This document shows, piece by piece, positions 41,140 through 49,938 of a stretch of DNA of 55,495 bases. The first letter of the stretch is position 1; every line of letters starts with the position of its first letter. Source of the DNA: Pseudomonas defluvii (GTDB taxonomy: Bacteria > Pseudomonadota > Gammaproteobacteria > Pseudomonadales > Pseudomonadaceae); NCBI RefSeq assembly GCF_001695625.1, contig NZ_MBPN01000027.1, positions 1 through 55,495 on the forward strand, read 5' to 3'. Position numbers and translations under genes: made by a program. The notes under the pieces were generated by a model that was given only the letters and a program-made list of their open reading frames with translations, made no database searches and had not been told where the DNA came from.

Positions 41140-42072
41140 ATGCGTGTTCTGATCGCCGAACAGGATCATGCCCTTTACGCTCGTCTGTTGCGTGAGAGGG
41201 CTCCGGACCTGGAGGTTCTGACCAGTGGTGACTCCGCCGAGCTGGCGCGTCAGGCTGCAGATTGCCCCGTGTGGCTAGGGCAACCTGATCTGTTGGCGAG
41301 CCTGTTGCGCCAAGGGCACCAGCCTCAATGGCTGCAGTCGACCTGGGCGGGTATTACACCACTGCTCGCCAATGAACTGCCTCGCCATTACCGCCTGACG
41401 CGGGCGGTAGGGATTTTTGGCCAGGTCATGGCTGAGTATGTGCTGACCTACATGCTGGTCCATGAACGTGAGGTGCTGGCCCGGCTGGTCAGCCAGGTAG
41501 AACGTAAATGGGATGGTCGCCCCGGACGTACGCTGGAAGGTCGGCGCGTATTGATTGTCGGCACCGGCGACATTGGTCAGCGGGTTGCGGAGTTTCTGTT
41601 GCCCTTTGGCGTCAAGCTGTATGGCGTTGCCAGCCAGGCGCGTGAGCAGGCACCGTTTATCGAGGTGGCGGGATTGAATGACCTCGGCCGGCTGGTTGGC
41701 GAGGCTGACTATGTGATCAACCTGTTGCCAGATACGCCGGCTACCCATGATCTCTACAACGCAGCATTGTTTGCCCGGTTCAATCCGTATGCATTGTTCA
41801 TCAATGCCGGGCGTGGTGTGGCCGTGGTGGATGCCGATCTGGTCAAGGCGTTGGAGAAGGGGCATTTGGCGGGCGCGGTCATCGACGTTTGTCGCCAGGA
41901 GCCTCTGCCGCAGCGCCACCCGTTCTGGACAGCCCTGGGGTTGTTGCTGACGGGACACAGTTCGGCACCGACCTCGCCAGAGGCGATGGTGCAGTTGTTC
42001 GTTGAGAACCTGAAGGCTTATCGAGCCGGTGAAGCGCTGCGCGGCGAAGTGGATTTCAACCGCGGCTACTGA
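41140..42072 (+). CDS. D-2-hydroxyacid dehydrogenase (GhrA-like)
   Basis: A 310-residue NAD(P)-dependent dehydrogenase. The Rossmann loop is VLIVGTGDIGQRVAEFL (about residues 137-153); the substrate arginine region is FINAGRGVAVVDADLV (about 224), followed by AVIDVCRQEPLPQRHPFW (Glu) and TGHSSAPTSP with the catalytic-histidine position. It resembles glyoxylate/hydroxypyruvate reductases. It is a single gene with its own upstream hairpin. Confidence 0.88.
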   Translation: MRVLIAEQDHALYARLLRERAPDLEVLTSGDSAELARQAADCPVWLGQPDLLASLLRQGHQPQWLQSTWAGITPLLANELPRHYRLTRAVGIFGQVMAEYVLTYMLVHEREVLARLVSQVERKWDGRPGRTLEGRRVLIVGTGDIGQRVAEFLLPFGVKLYGVASQAREQAPFIEVAGLNDLGRLVGEADYVINLLPDTPATHDLYNAALFARFNPYALFINAGRGVAVVDADLVKALEKGHLAGAVIDVCRQEPLPQRHPFWTALGLLLTGHSSAPTSPEAMVQLFVENLKAYRAGEALRGEVDFNRGY

Positions 42073-42132
42073 TGGATCGCGTCCTGCAGGTGTTGGGCCG
42101 CACGGTTGCCCAGCACCTGGCAAGCGCCGTGC

Positions 42133-42726
42133 TTACAGGCTGAAGTCGCCTTCGGCGGCCAACTCGCTCAGCGGGCGGCGTGGGCTGGGGACTTCGCGGG
42201 CTTGCAGGCCTTCAGCCAGGCTGGCCTTGTCGCCCAGCTTGCCAATCGCCACGACGGCATGCAGGTCATAGCCTTCAGGGATCTTGAGCTCTTTGCGGGT
42301 CAGGGCCTGGTCGAAACCGGCCATGCCATGGGTGTACCAGCCGCTCAAGCTGGCTTGCAGGGCCAGGTGGCCCCAGGCCGAGCCGGTGTCGAAGGTATGC
42401 CACAGTGCCGGGGTTTCTTCGCTGGCGCCAGGGGCGGTGAAGGTGGTCTTGGAGGCAATAATCACCAAGGCCGACGCGTGTTGTGCCCAGCTGCGGTTGA
42501 ATTCGTTGAGCAGGCCCAGGTAGCGCTCCCAGTTTGGCGTGTCACGGCGCGCGTAAAGGAACCGCCAGGGTTGTGAGTTGTAGGCCGACGGCGCCCAGCG
42601 GGCTGCTTCAAGGAAGCTCAGCAGGGTTTCTTCGCTGATCGGCTCGGCAGTGAAGGCGCGAGGCGACCAGCGCTGGATGAACTGATCGTTGATGGCATAG
42701 TCGGCAACACGGGGATTGGCGCTCAT
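42133..42726 (-). CDS. Nitroreductase family protein
   Basis: A 197-residue FMN-dependent nitroreductase: INDQFIQRWSPRAFTAEPI near the start, then ARWAPSAYNSQPWRFLYARR (FMN binding), SAWGHLALQASLSGWYTHGM, and IPEGYDLHAVVAIGKLGDK. I chose ATG 42726, 9 nt after AGGA; the longer frame to 42759 is upstream of this site. It is divergent from the ycgN-type gene. Confidence 0.92.
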   Translation of the reverse strand: MSANPRVADYAINDQFIQRWSPRAFTAEPISEETLLSFLEAARWAPSAYNSQPWRFLYARRDTPNWERYLGLLNEFNRSWAQHASALVIIASKTTFTAPGASEETPALWHTFDTGSAWGHLALQASLSGWYTHGMAGFDQALTRKELKIPEGYDLHAVVAIGKLGDKASLAEGLQAREVPSPRRPLSELAAEGDFSL

Positions 42727-42878
42727 GGAGGCGTTCCTGACGGGATTGAGAAATGACAAGTGGGCTCAAACTACTGTGCCGAGTCAGCGCTGACAAGCGG
42801 TCTGGCAATGAGTGATGACACGACCTAGACTGGCGCCGCCGCGCCGCTGCACATGAATTGAAACAGGAACCTGACACG

Positions 42879-43328
42879 ATGGCTGTTAACGCCGCCCCCT
42901 TCTGGATGCGCAAAACCCTCGAGCAACTTGACCGCCAGGAGTGGGAGTCGCTGTGCGATGGGTGTGGTCTGTGTTGCCTGCAAAAGCTCGAAGATGAAGA
43001 CGACAACAGCGTCTACTACACGCGTATTGCGTGCAAACTGCTGGACCTGAAGAGCTGCCAGTGCCGCGACTACCCGAATCGCTTTGAGCAGGTGCCTGAC
43101 TGCATCCAACTCACGCCGGGAACGGCCGACCAGTTCAAATGGCTACCGCCAACCTGTGCGTATCGCCTGGTCAGCGAGGGGCAGGACTTGCCGCAGTGGC
43201 ACTACCTGGTGTGTGGTGATCGCGAGCAGGTGCATAAACAGCGTATTTCCCAGTCCGGCCGAATGCTCAGTGAGACGACGGTGGCTGAGGATGATTGGGA
43301 AGACTATCTGATCTTTCGCGCCAGTTGA
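42879..43328 (+). CDS. YcgN family cysteine-cluster protein
   Basis: A 149-residue UPF0260/YcgN protein. The cysteine cluster is [14 protein letters not shown], with [18 protein letters not shown] and PTCAYRL further on; such clusters suggest metal binding. Role unknown. ATG 42879 has AGGAAC upstream. The M61-like gene follows within 50 nt. Confidence 0.92.
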   Translation: MAVNAAPFWMRKTLEQLDRQEWESLCDGCGLCCLQKLEDEDDNSVYYTRIACKLLDLKSCQCRDYPNRFEQVPDCIQLTPGTADQFKWLPPTCAYRLVSEGQDLPQWHYLVCGDREQVHKQRISQSGRMLSETTVAEDDWEDYLIFRAS

Positions 43329-43378
43329 GGCGTACAAGCGCGCTGGGGCGCGGCATGGTGTCGTTGCAAGGAGTCGTT

Positions 43379-44596
43379 ATGCGTGTGCGTTACCTTTGGG
43401 TGCTGGCCCTGCTGCTGTCGAGTGCGCCCGCCTGGGCCAAGAAAGTCGATCTGGATTATCACGTCCAATTATTGCCGCAGACGGGTCTGGCGCTGGTCAG
43501 CCTGACCCTGGCCGATGGGGCCGTAGTGCGAAGCCTGGATTTCGATCTGGGTACCCTGGGCAACTACAGCGAATTCAAGGGTGAAGGCCAGTGGCAACTC
43601 AAGGATAACGGTCGGCGTGGCCTGTGGCAGCCGGCGGCGGGCAAGTCCAGCCTGACCTACAAGGTGCAGTTGGATCACCGGCTCAAGGGCGGCATGTACG
43701 ACAGTCGAATCACCCCGAACTGGGCGCTGCTTCGTGGTGATGACCTGGTACCACCCGCACGTCTGGATCAACAGGACGGTACCGAATTGGTGGCGCGTCT
43801 GACCTTTGAACTGCCCAGCGGCTGGAAGAGTGTCGAAACTGCCTGGCCACGCATCGGCAAGAATCGCTTCCGCATCGACCAGGTTTCCAGGTTGTTTGAC
43901 CGTCCGACAGGGTGGATGCTGGCGGGCAACATCGGTAGCCGTCGCAGCCGACTCGGGGATACCGAGGTCACGGTAGCCGCCCCGAAAGGGCAGGGTATGC
44001 GCCGTCTTGACACCCTGACGCTGCTGACGTTCGTATGGCCGCAGTTGCAAGCCGTGTTTCCGCGCAATCCGCCCAAACTGCTGATCGTCGGTGGCCATGA
44101 TCAACTCTGGCGCGGTACGCGCGCTGCAAACAACTCGATCTACACTCACAGCAGCCGGCCGTTGGTGAGCGAGAGCGGCAGCAGCCCCTTGTTGCGTGAG
44201 CTGGTGCGGGCCTTCGCCGGGGTCAAAGACATCCAGCACAGTGACTGGATAGGTGAGGGGCTGGCCGAGTACTACAGCATTGAATTGCTGCGCCGCTCCG
44301 GTGGGCTGGCCGATGACCGTTATCAAGTGCTGCAGGACAGCCTGACCAAGGCCTCAGCCAAGGTCACCAGCCTGCGTGGTGCCCAGGTCGATGGGCCGAC
44401 CATTGCACGCGCCGTGCTGCTGTTGCAGGCACTGGACCGGGAAATCCGTTTGCAGACCCACAACCAGCGCTCATTGGATGACGTGAGCCGGGCCATGATG
44501 CGCCTGAACAGCGTCAGCACCCAGGAGTTCGTTCAGCTCAGCGAGAGTGTGCTGGGTGGTTCGTCGAAGGTGCTGCAAACCAAATTGCTGGACTAG
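43379..44596 (+). CDS. Secreted M61-like protein, zinc site degenerate
   Basis: A 405-residue exported protein. The signal peptide is RVRYLWVLALLLSSAPAWA (cleavage near 20). The N-terminal half is beta-rich; the C-terminal half resembles gluzincin (M1/M61) metallopeptidases, with DWIGEGLAEYYSIELL carrying the usual distal glutamate. The zinc motif HExxH is replaced by RELVR at residues 273-277, both histidines being arginine, so it should not be a normal zinc peptidase. It lies 50 nt after the YcgN gene, probably co-transcribed, with AAGGAG before the ATG. Confidence 0.78.
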   Translation: MRVRYLWVLALLLSSAPAWAKKVDLDYHVQLLPQTGLALVSLTLADGAVVRSLDFDLGTLGNYSEFKGEGQWQLKDNGRRGLWQPAAGKSSLTYKVQLDHRLKGGMYDSRITPNWALLRGDDLVPPARLDQQDGTELVARLTFELPSGWKSVETAWPRIGKNRFRIDQVSRLFDRPTGWMLAGNIGSRRSRLGDTEVTVAAPKGQGMRRLDTLTLLTFVWPQLQAVFPRNPPKLLIVGGHDQLWRGTRAANNSIYTHSSRPLVSESGSSPLLRELVRAFAGVKDIQHSDWIGEGLAEYYSIELLRRSGGLADDRYQVLQDSLTKASAKVTSLRGAQVDGPTIARAVLLLQALDREIRLQTHNQRSLDDVSRAMMRLNSVSTQEFVQLSESVLGGSSKVLQTKLLD

Positions 44597-44599
44597 TCG

Positions 44600-45070
44600 T
44601 TACTTGAATTTTGGCCCGGACCGGGTGTTGTTGCCTTTGGCCATGCGGTCGTAGAGCACCACGTTCACAGTGGCTGCCAGGTTCATGCAGCCCTCGGTCG
44701 GTATGTAGATGGTTTCTTCGCACCAGTCGCGCACGCTTTGGTCGAGGGAGCCGTCTTCAGGGCCGAAAATGTAGATGGCCCGATCCGGGTGGGTGTAGGT
44801 CGGCAGCGGGCGGGCGCCCTCGACCAACTCCACCGCAACGGGCGTGCAGCCCAAGGGAATGATTTTCTGCAGATCGTCGATGCCGATCAGTGGGATGTCG
44901 TAATGTACGCGCTTGGTATCGGTGACGAAGTCGCGGGCGCGTTCATAGCGTTTGCCCGTGTAAAACACCGAGTTGACGCCATAGCAGCCTGCCGCGCGCA
45001 TGACTGAGCCGACGTTTTCTGCAGATTTGGGGTTGAACAGTCCTATGCAGCTGTACCGTTTGTTCGCCAC
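44600..45070 (-). CDS. SpoU-type RNA 2'-O-methyltransferase
   Basis: A 156-residue SPOUT methyltransferase. Motifs: LFNPKSAENVGSVMRAAGCY (motif 1 with the catalytic-arginine type residue), IFGPEDGSLDQSVRDWCEE (motif 2), and CMNLAATVNVVLYDRM (motif 3, SAM knot). It methylates ribose 2'-OH in tRNA or rRNA; the site is not known. The GTG at 45070 starts at VANKRYSCIGL; the longer frame to 45118 is less likely. Confidence 0.9.
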   Translation of the reverse strand: MANKRYSCIGLFNPKSAENVGSVMRAAGCYGVNSVFYTGKRYERARDFVTDTKRVHYDIPLIGIDDLQKIIPLGCTPVAVELVEGARPLPTYTHPDRAIYIFGPEDGSLDQSVRDWCEETIYIPTEGCMNLAATVNVVLYDRMAKGNNTRSGPKFK

Positions 45071-45130
45071 GTGCCGGGGCCCTTGAGAAAAAACACGATT
45101 ATACGGGCTTGCCGGCACAGGCGGGGACGA

Positions 45131-45502
45131 TCAGTCTTTTTTCAGCAGGCTCGCCAGCCCGGCGAACGGGTTATGGGTTGCCTTGGCGATCGTCGGGCTG
45201 CTGGTCGACCCTTCGCTGAAGTACTGCTGGTCGGTATAGCGTGCGTGTTCGTTGTCGTGGCAGAACAGGCACAGCAGCTCCCAGTTCGAGCCGTCCTGGG
45301 GGTTGTTATCGTGGTTGTGGTCGCGGTGATGCACGGTCAGCTCGCTCAGGCGCTTGCCGGAGAACTCACGGGCACAGCGTCCACAGACATGCGGGTACAT
45401 CTTCAGGGCCTTGTCGCGATAGCCCATTTCACGGTCGCGTTTGGCATCGGCGAGGATGCGGTCCAGACGTGCGGTGGCGGAGGAGGGTGTTGCCGAGCTC
45501 AT
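45131..45502 (-). CDS. yajD: YajD family HNH nuclease
   Basis: A 123-residue HNH protein: CGRCAREFSGKRLSELTVHH, DHNHDNNPQDGSNWELLCLF, then CHDNEH, matching YajD. The two CxxC pairs bind zinc and the central histidines would bind the catalytic metal. Chromosomal; role unknown. Confidence 0.92.
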   Translation of the reverse strand: MSSATPSSATARLDRILADAKRDREMGYRDKALKMYPHVCGRCAREFSGKRLSELTVHHRDHNHDNNPQDGSNWELLCLFCHDNEHARYTDQQYFSEGSTSSPTIAKATHNPFAGLASLLKKD

Positions 45503-45630
45503 GGAGGTACCTTTTTATCGGGCTTGTTACGGTTATGCCCTTGAGTTTAGCTGTTTGCCAAGGGAATCGGGCAGGCGCATTTGCTGTCTTAGGCGTAGCC
45601 TTTAGACAAACGGCCCGAAGGAGCACTGGT

Positions 45631-45909
45631 ATGCGCTATCTGATTGCAGCAGTAATGGTCCTGACTACCCTGGGGGCTGCTTCAGCCCAGGACCTGCAAC
45701 CACGGCCTATCGCGCCCGTTCCGGGAGCGCCGGGAACGCCAACGCCGACCCCATACCCGCAGGTGGCACCACCAAGTATCCCCAAGGCTGGCGATAGCCG
45801 CAGCGGTTCGCCGTTGTTGCCACCGATGCCGCTGCCGAACCCGCCGAAAGATCAGCCACTACCGGGGCTGACCCCCGCGCCAGACGTCGACAAGCCGACC
45901 AAGGACTAG
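45631..45909 (+). CDS. Small secreted proline-rich protein
   Basis: A 92-residue protein with a signal peptide (RYLIAAVMVLTTLGAASAQ) and a mature part that is about one-third proline (PRPIAPVPGAPGTPTPTPYP). It is probably unstructured in the periplasm. The start has a strong AAGGAG at 45618. Function unknown. Confidence 0.75.
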   Translation: MRYLIAAVMVLTTLGAASAQDLQPRPIAPVPGAPGTPTPTPYPQVAPPSIPKAGDSRSGSPLLPPMPLPNPPKDQPLPGLTPAPDVDKPTKD

Positions 45910-45957
45910 GTCGATGGGCGGCTTTGCTCAGGCGTGGTGCGGCAGTCAAAAACGGCG

Positions 45958-48009
45958 TTACGCCAGGCCCAGCACCTTGAAGACAAAACCGTACTCCAGC
46001 GCTACATCGCGCAGCCCTTGGTAGCGACCGCTCATACCGCCATGGCCTGCGCCCAGGTCGGTCTTGAGCAGCAGCAGGTTGTCGTCGGTCTTGGTTGCCC
46101 GCAGCTTCGCCACCCATTTGGCGGCTTCCCAATACTGCACGCGGCTGTCGTTGTAGCCTGCAATCACCAGCAGTGCGGGGTACGCCTGAGCCTTGACGTT
46201 CTCATACGGTGCGTAGGCCTTGATCCGCTCATGGACGGCTGGCTCTTCAGGGTTGCCCCACTCGTCGTACTCGGTAACGGTCAATGGCAGATCCGGGTCG
46301 AGCATGGTGTTGAGTACGTCGACGAAAGGCACCTCGGCGATGGCCGCCTTGAACAGTTCCGGGCGCTGGTTGAGTACCGCCCCGATCAGCAGGCCGCCAG
46401 CACTGCCACCACTGATGACCAACTGCTCGGCCTGGGTGACGTTGCTGGCAATCAAGTGCTCGGCACAGGCGATGAAATCGCTGAACGTATTGCCTTTGTG
46501 CTCCTGCTTGCCTGCACGGTACCAGGCTTCGCCCAACTCGCCGCCGCCACGTACATGGGCGATGGCAAAGGCCACGCCGCGTTCAAGCAGGCTCAGGCGA
46601 GCGTGAGAGAACCAGGGGTCGAGGCTTTCGCCGTAGGCGCCGTAACCATACAGGTACAGCGGAACGGGCTTGCCGACGTCCTGGCGACGTTGAACCAGGC
46701 TGATCGGCACGCGTGTACCGTCGGCGGCGGTAGCCCACAGGCGCTGGCTGACATAGTCGTCAGCATCGAACGGGCCCAGTACGGGGGTCTGCTTGAGGAC
46801 CTGTTGCGCACCGTTTGCCAGCTCCAGCTGCCTGACCTGTGCCGGGCGATTGAGTGCCTCGTAGCGCAGGCGGACTCGTGTGCTGGTGAACTCCAGGCTG
46901 TCCTGCACGTAGAGGCTGTAGGCGGCATCGGGCAGTTCGACGCGGTAGGCAGCACGACCTTGAGGCTGCACTTCGATGATCGGCAGGCCGCCTTCACGCA
47001 GGCTCAGGGTCAGGGCGCTGGCATTAAGGCTGAAACCTTCGAGCATCACCTGCTCGCGATGGGGTACCAGCACCTGCCACTGGTCGCGTGTCGGGATGCT
47101 GTCGGCCACTGCGTGGAACAGCGCAAAATTGATGCCGTGCTGGTTGCTGCGGATAAACCAATGCCATTCACCGTCAAGTTGGCCGTGGTCAGGGTAGTAC
47201 TCATGGTCTTCGACGCGTGGCGCCAGGCACGTGAAGTTCGCTTGCGGGTGATCGGCATCCAGCACCCAGGCTTCGCTGGTGGTCTTGCTGTTGAGCAGCA
47301 GGACCAGTTGACGTTCGGAGCTTGAACGGTAGCAGGTCAGGAAGAAACGTCCGTCAGCCTCCTCGAACACCGTTTCGGCCTGAGTGCTGCCCAGGCGATG
47401 ACGCAGCAGCTTGTAGGGGCGGTGGGTGTCGTCCAGTTCGGCAAAGAACAGTGTCTGGCTGTCGTTGGCCCAGGTCATGCTGCCGTCGCAGTCGTCGAAC
47501 GGCAGTGCCTGGACGGCGCCGTTGCTCAGTTCTTTGACGTACAGGGTGTAAACCTCGTCGCCGCTGGTATCCAGGCTGTAGGCCAGGCGCTGGTGGTCGG
47601 GGCTGACATTGAACGCGCCCAGCGACAGGAAGCCGCCATTGGCCAGGCTGTTGGGGTCGAGTAGCAGTTCTTCGCGGCTTTCGTCTACGGTCGGCGAGTC
47701 GTCAGCCGGGCGTGGGCAGCGGTAGTGGCGGGGGTACTCGTCGCCGGCGGTGGTGCGGGTGTAGTAAAGGTACGGTCCCCATGGCGAGGCCAGCGACAGA
47801 TCGGTTTCCTTGATCCGGCCCTTGATCTCCTGGAACAGCTGTTCGCGCAGCTCGGCCTGGTCAGCGAGCTGCGCCTGTTGATAGGCATTCTCGGCTTCCA
47901 GATAGGCCATGACCTCAGGCGTGTCACGTTCCTGCAGCCAGGCATAAGGGTCGCTGCCGGCAGCTTTATGGGCCACGGGGGCGTTGGAAACGGGGGAAAC
48001 GGTGGGCAT
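45958..48009 (-). CDS. ptrB: Oligopeptidase B (S9A family)
   Basis: A 683-residue serine peptidase. An N-terminal beta-propeller is followed by the alpha/beta hydrolase with YLYGYGAYGESLDPWFSHAR, AHVRGGGELGEAWYRAGKQE, the nucleophile serine in SGGSAGGLLIGAV (about residue 537), and the histidine in LGAGHGGMSGRY (about 656). It cleaves short peptides after Arg/Lys. The family-type end VFKVLGLA is present. It is cytoplasmic, with no signal peptide. Confidence 0.93.
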   Translation of the reverse strand: MPTVSPVSNAPVAHKAAGSDPYAWLQERDTPEVMAYLEAENAYQQAQLADQAELREQLFQEIKGRIKETDLSLASPWGPYLYYTRTTAGDEYPRHYRCPRPADDSPTVDESREELLLDPNSLANGGFLSLGAFNVSPDHQRLAYSLDTSGDEVYTLYVKELSNGAVQALPFDDCDGSMTWANDSQTLFFAELDDTHRPYKLLRHRLGSTQAETVFEEADGRFFLTCYRSSSERQLVLLLNSKTTSEAWVLDADHPQANFTCLAPRVEDHEYYPDHGQLDGEWHWFIRSNQHGINFALFHAVADSIPTRDQWQVLVPHREQVMLEGFSLNASALTLSLREGGLPIIEVQPQGRAAYRVELPDAAYSLYVQDSLEFTSTRVRLRYEALNRPAQVRQLELANGAQQVLKQTPVLGPFDADDYVSQRLWATAADGTRVPISLVQRRQDVGKPVPLYLYGYGAYGESLDPWFSHARLSLLERGVAFAIAHVRGGGELGEAWYRAGKQEHKGNTFSDFIACAEHLIASNVTQAEQLVISGGSAGGLLIGAVLNQRPELFKAAIAEVPFVDVLNTMLDPDLPLTVTEYDEWGNPEEPAVHERIKAYAPYENVKAQAYPALLVIAGYNDSRVQYWEAAKWVAKLRATKTDDNLLLLKTDLGAGHGGMSGRYQGLRDVALEYGFVFKVLGLA

Positions 48010-48118
48010 TGGAAGTTCTCTTGGCAGATCGGCGGCGAGGCCGTCTCAGACAGGGGGCGCCGGCACGCGGAAAAATCGTTATCATAAGCGTCTATTTGCC
48101 TAGCTTGCCACGGACGTC

Positions 48119-48604
48119 ATGACCGAGAACGATTATCTGCTCGCCTGGGGCCTTTATGCCTTCGCAGCCTTGGGCTGCCTGTTGGTTTGGTTTCGCCTGA
48201 CTCGCTGGATGTGGCGCTGGCTGCGCGAGCCACTGCGGGTGGCCGTCGCGGTGTTGCTGTTCACCCCGACCATTGTCGATCCTGGCCGTGACCTGTTCGC
48301 ACCGGCCATTGCCATCAGTGCCCTGGACCTGGCCTTCAAGGTGGGTAGTAATGTGCTGCGCGCCGCGTCTGACCTGGCCATGTACGGCATGTTTGCCTTT
48401 GTCGCCTATCTGCTGTTCGTACTGGTGCGCTGGCCGCTGGAGCGCAACGCCCGTGCTCGCCGTGAAGCTGCCGAAGCGGCTGCCCAGCAGCGTGCCAACG
48501 CGCTTGAAGAGCAGGACCAACCGTTCACCAGCTCCGACCCTGGCCGCTACCGCAACGAGCCACCAGCCAGCAGTGGTTCGCTACGGGTTGAACCACGCCT
48601 CTAA
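48119..48604 (+). CDS. Small inner-membrane protein
   Basis: A 161-residue protein with about three hydrophobic stretches (residues 6-24, 40-56 and 78-100) and a charged, alanine-rich cytoplasmic tail. Homologues in Pseudomonas are sometimes called MFS transporters, which the size rules out. It starts at ATG right after a GACGTC and shares a divergent promoter region with ptrB (109 nt). Confidence 0.72.
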   Translation: MTENDYLLAWGLYAFAALGCLLVWFRLTRWMWRWLREPLRVAVAVLLFTPTIVDPGRDLFAPAIAISALDLAFKVGSNVLRAASDLAMYGMFAFVAYLLFVLVRWPLERNARARREAAEAAAQQRANALEEQDQPFTSSDPGRYRNEPPASSGSLRVEPRL

Positions 48605-48631
48605 CGCCTGCCTCAGAAGCGAGAACCGAGC

Positions 48632-49408
48632 ATGTGTGAATTGTTGGGCATGAGCGCCAATGTGCCGACTGATATCGTTTTCAGCTTCACAGGGCTTATG
48701 CAGCGCGGTGGCCGCACTGGCCCTCACCGCGATGGCTGGGGTATCGGTTTTTACGAGGGCCGCGGCCTGCGACTGTTTCAGGACCCAGCGGCAAGTTGTG
48801 AGTCGGAAGTGGCCAACCTCGTACAGCGCTACCCGATCAAGAGTGAAGTGGTCATCGGGCATATTCGCCAGGCCAACGTCGGCAAGGTTTGCCTGTCCAA
48901 TACCCACCCGTTCGTTCGTGAGCTGTGGGGGCGCAACTGGTGCTTTGCCCACAACGGCCAGTTGGCGGGCTTCCAGGCCTTGAGGACCTTCTACCGTCCG
49001 GTGGGTGATACCGACAGCGAGGCGGCGTTTTGCGACCTGCTTAACCGCGTGCGCGAGGCGTTCCCGGAGCCGGTCGATGTCGAGCAACTGCTGCCGGTGC
49101 TGGTTGCTGCGTGCGATGAGTATCGCAGCAAGGGCGTGTTCAATGGCCTGCTCAGCGATGGTGACTGGCTGTTCTGCTATTGCTCGACCAAACTGGTGCA
49201 TATCACCCGGCGCGCGCCTTTCGGCCCGGCCCGTTTGAAAGATGTCGACATGATCGTCGACTTTCAGGCTGAAACAACACCCAATGACGTTGTCACGGTC
49301 ATCGCCACCGAAGCGCTGACCGAGAACGAAACCTGGCACCGTTATGAGCCCGGGCAGTGGGGGCTTTGGCGGCGCGGGGAATGTATCGCTCAAGGCCGGA
49401 CGGAATAA
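48632..49408 (+). CDS. yafJ: Class II glutamine amidotransferase, YafJ type
   Basis: A 258-residue Ntn-hydrolase. The catalytic cysteine is residue 2 (MCELLGMSANVPTDI). Other motifs: GGRTGPHRDGWGIGFYEGRG, GHIRQANVGKV, and FAHNGQLAGFQAL. YafJ proteins deamidate a substrate not yet settled. It overlaps none of its neighbours but is closely spaced with the upstream membrane protein and the downstream DUF2937 gene. Confidence 0.93.
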   Translation: MCELLGMSANVPTDIVFSFTGLMQRGGRTGPHRDGWGIGFYEGRGLRLFQDPAASCESEVANLVQRYPIKSEVVIGHIRQANVGKVCLSNTHPFVRELWGRNWCFAHNGQLAGFQALRTFYRPVGDTDSEAAFCDLLNRVREAFPEPVDVEQLLPVLVAACDEYRSKGVFNGLLSDGDWLFCYCSTKLVHITRRAPFGPARLKDVDMIVDFQAETTPNDVVTVIATEALTENETWHRYEPGQWGLWRRGECIAQGRTE

Positions 49409-49416
49409 GGATCATC

Positions 49417-49938
49417 ATGCTCAGGAGCTACTTGCGGCTGTTGTTGTTCACCTGCGGTTTGCTGTTGGGTGTGCAGGTGCCCGGTTTGATCAATGACTAC
49501 AGCCAGCGGGTGCAGGCCCATCTGTTGGAGTCGCGTGAAGGGCTAAAGGGCTTTGAGCAGACGGCTCAACGTTTCTTCAACGGCGATCTGCAGGCCTTGG
49601 TGCGGCATTACCGGGCCAGTGACGACCCGGTGTTCCGCAGTGATGCAGACAGTATCGATAGCCTGCTCGGCCGCAACCGCCTGCTTGAGGGCGAATGGCA
49701 GATCCTGCAGGGGCCGTGGCTGGCCCGTACCTGGCATGTGCTGGTGGCTGCCGATGCTCAGTTACGCGACGAAACACTGAAGGGCTACAGCTATCAGGTC
49801 TTGCTGGTTCCCGAGGCGATTGCCTGGGGCCTGGGGTGCGCATTGTTGCCGGCATTGCTGCTGGAGAGCTTACTGTTGTTGATCGGCTGGGTATTGCTGG
49901 GCGGGCGGCGCAAGCCGGTGCAGCCGAGCTGGCGTTAA
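49417..49938 (+). CDS. DUF2937 family membrane protein
   Basis: A 173-residue protein with an N-terminal transmembrane helix (YLRLLLFTCGLLLGVQVP) and a C-terminal one (AIAWGLGCALLPALLLESLL) flanking a periplasmic domain, as in DUF2937. Function unknown. The ATG at 49417 follows AATAAGGATC. The convergent LysR gene overlaps its end by 4 nt. Confidence 0.8.
   Translation: MLRSYLRLLLFTCGLLLGVQVPGLINDYSQRVQAHLLESREGLKGFEQTAQRFFNGDLQALVRHYRASDDPVFRSDADSIDSLLGRNRLLEGEWQILQGPWLARTWHVLVAADAQLRDETLKGYSYQVLLVPEAIAWGLGCALLPALLLESLLLLIGWVLLGGRRKPVQPSWR

Noticed and set aside
45934..47325. 463-codon open frame on the + strand
   Set aside because: Antisense to oligopeptidase B, whose motifs are intact. 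It is a GC-bias shadow.
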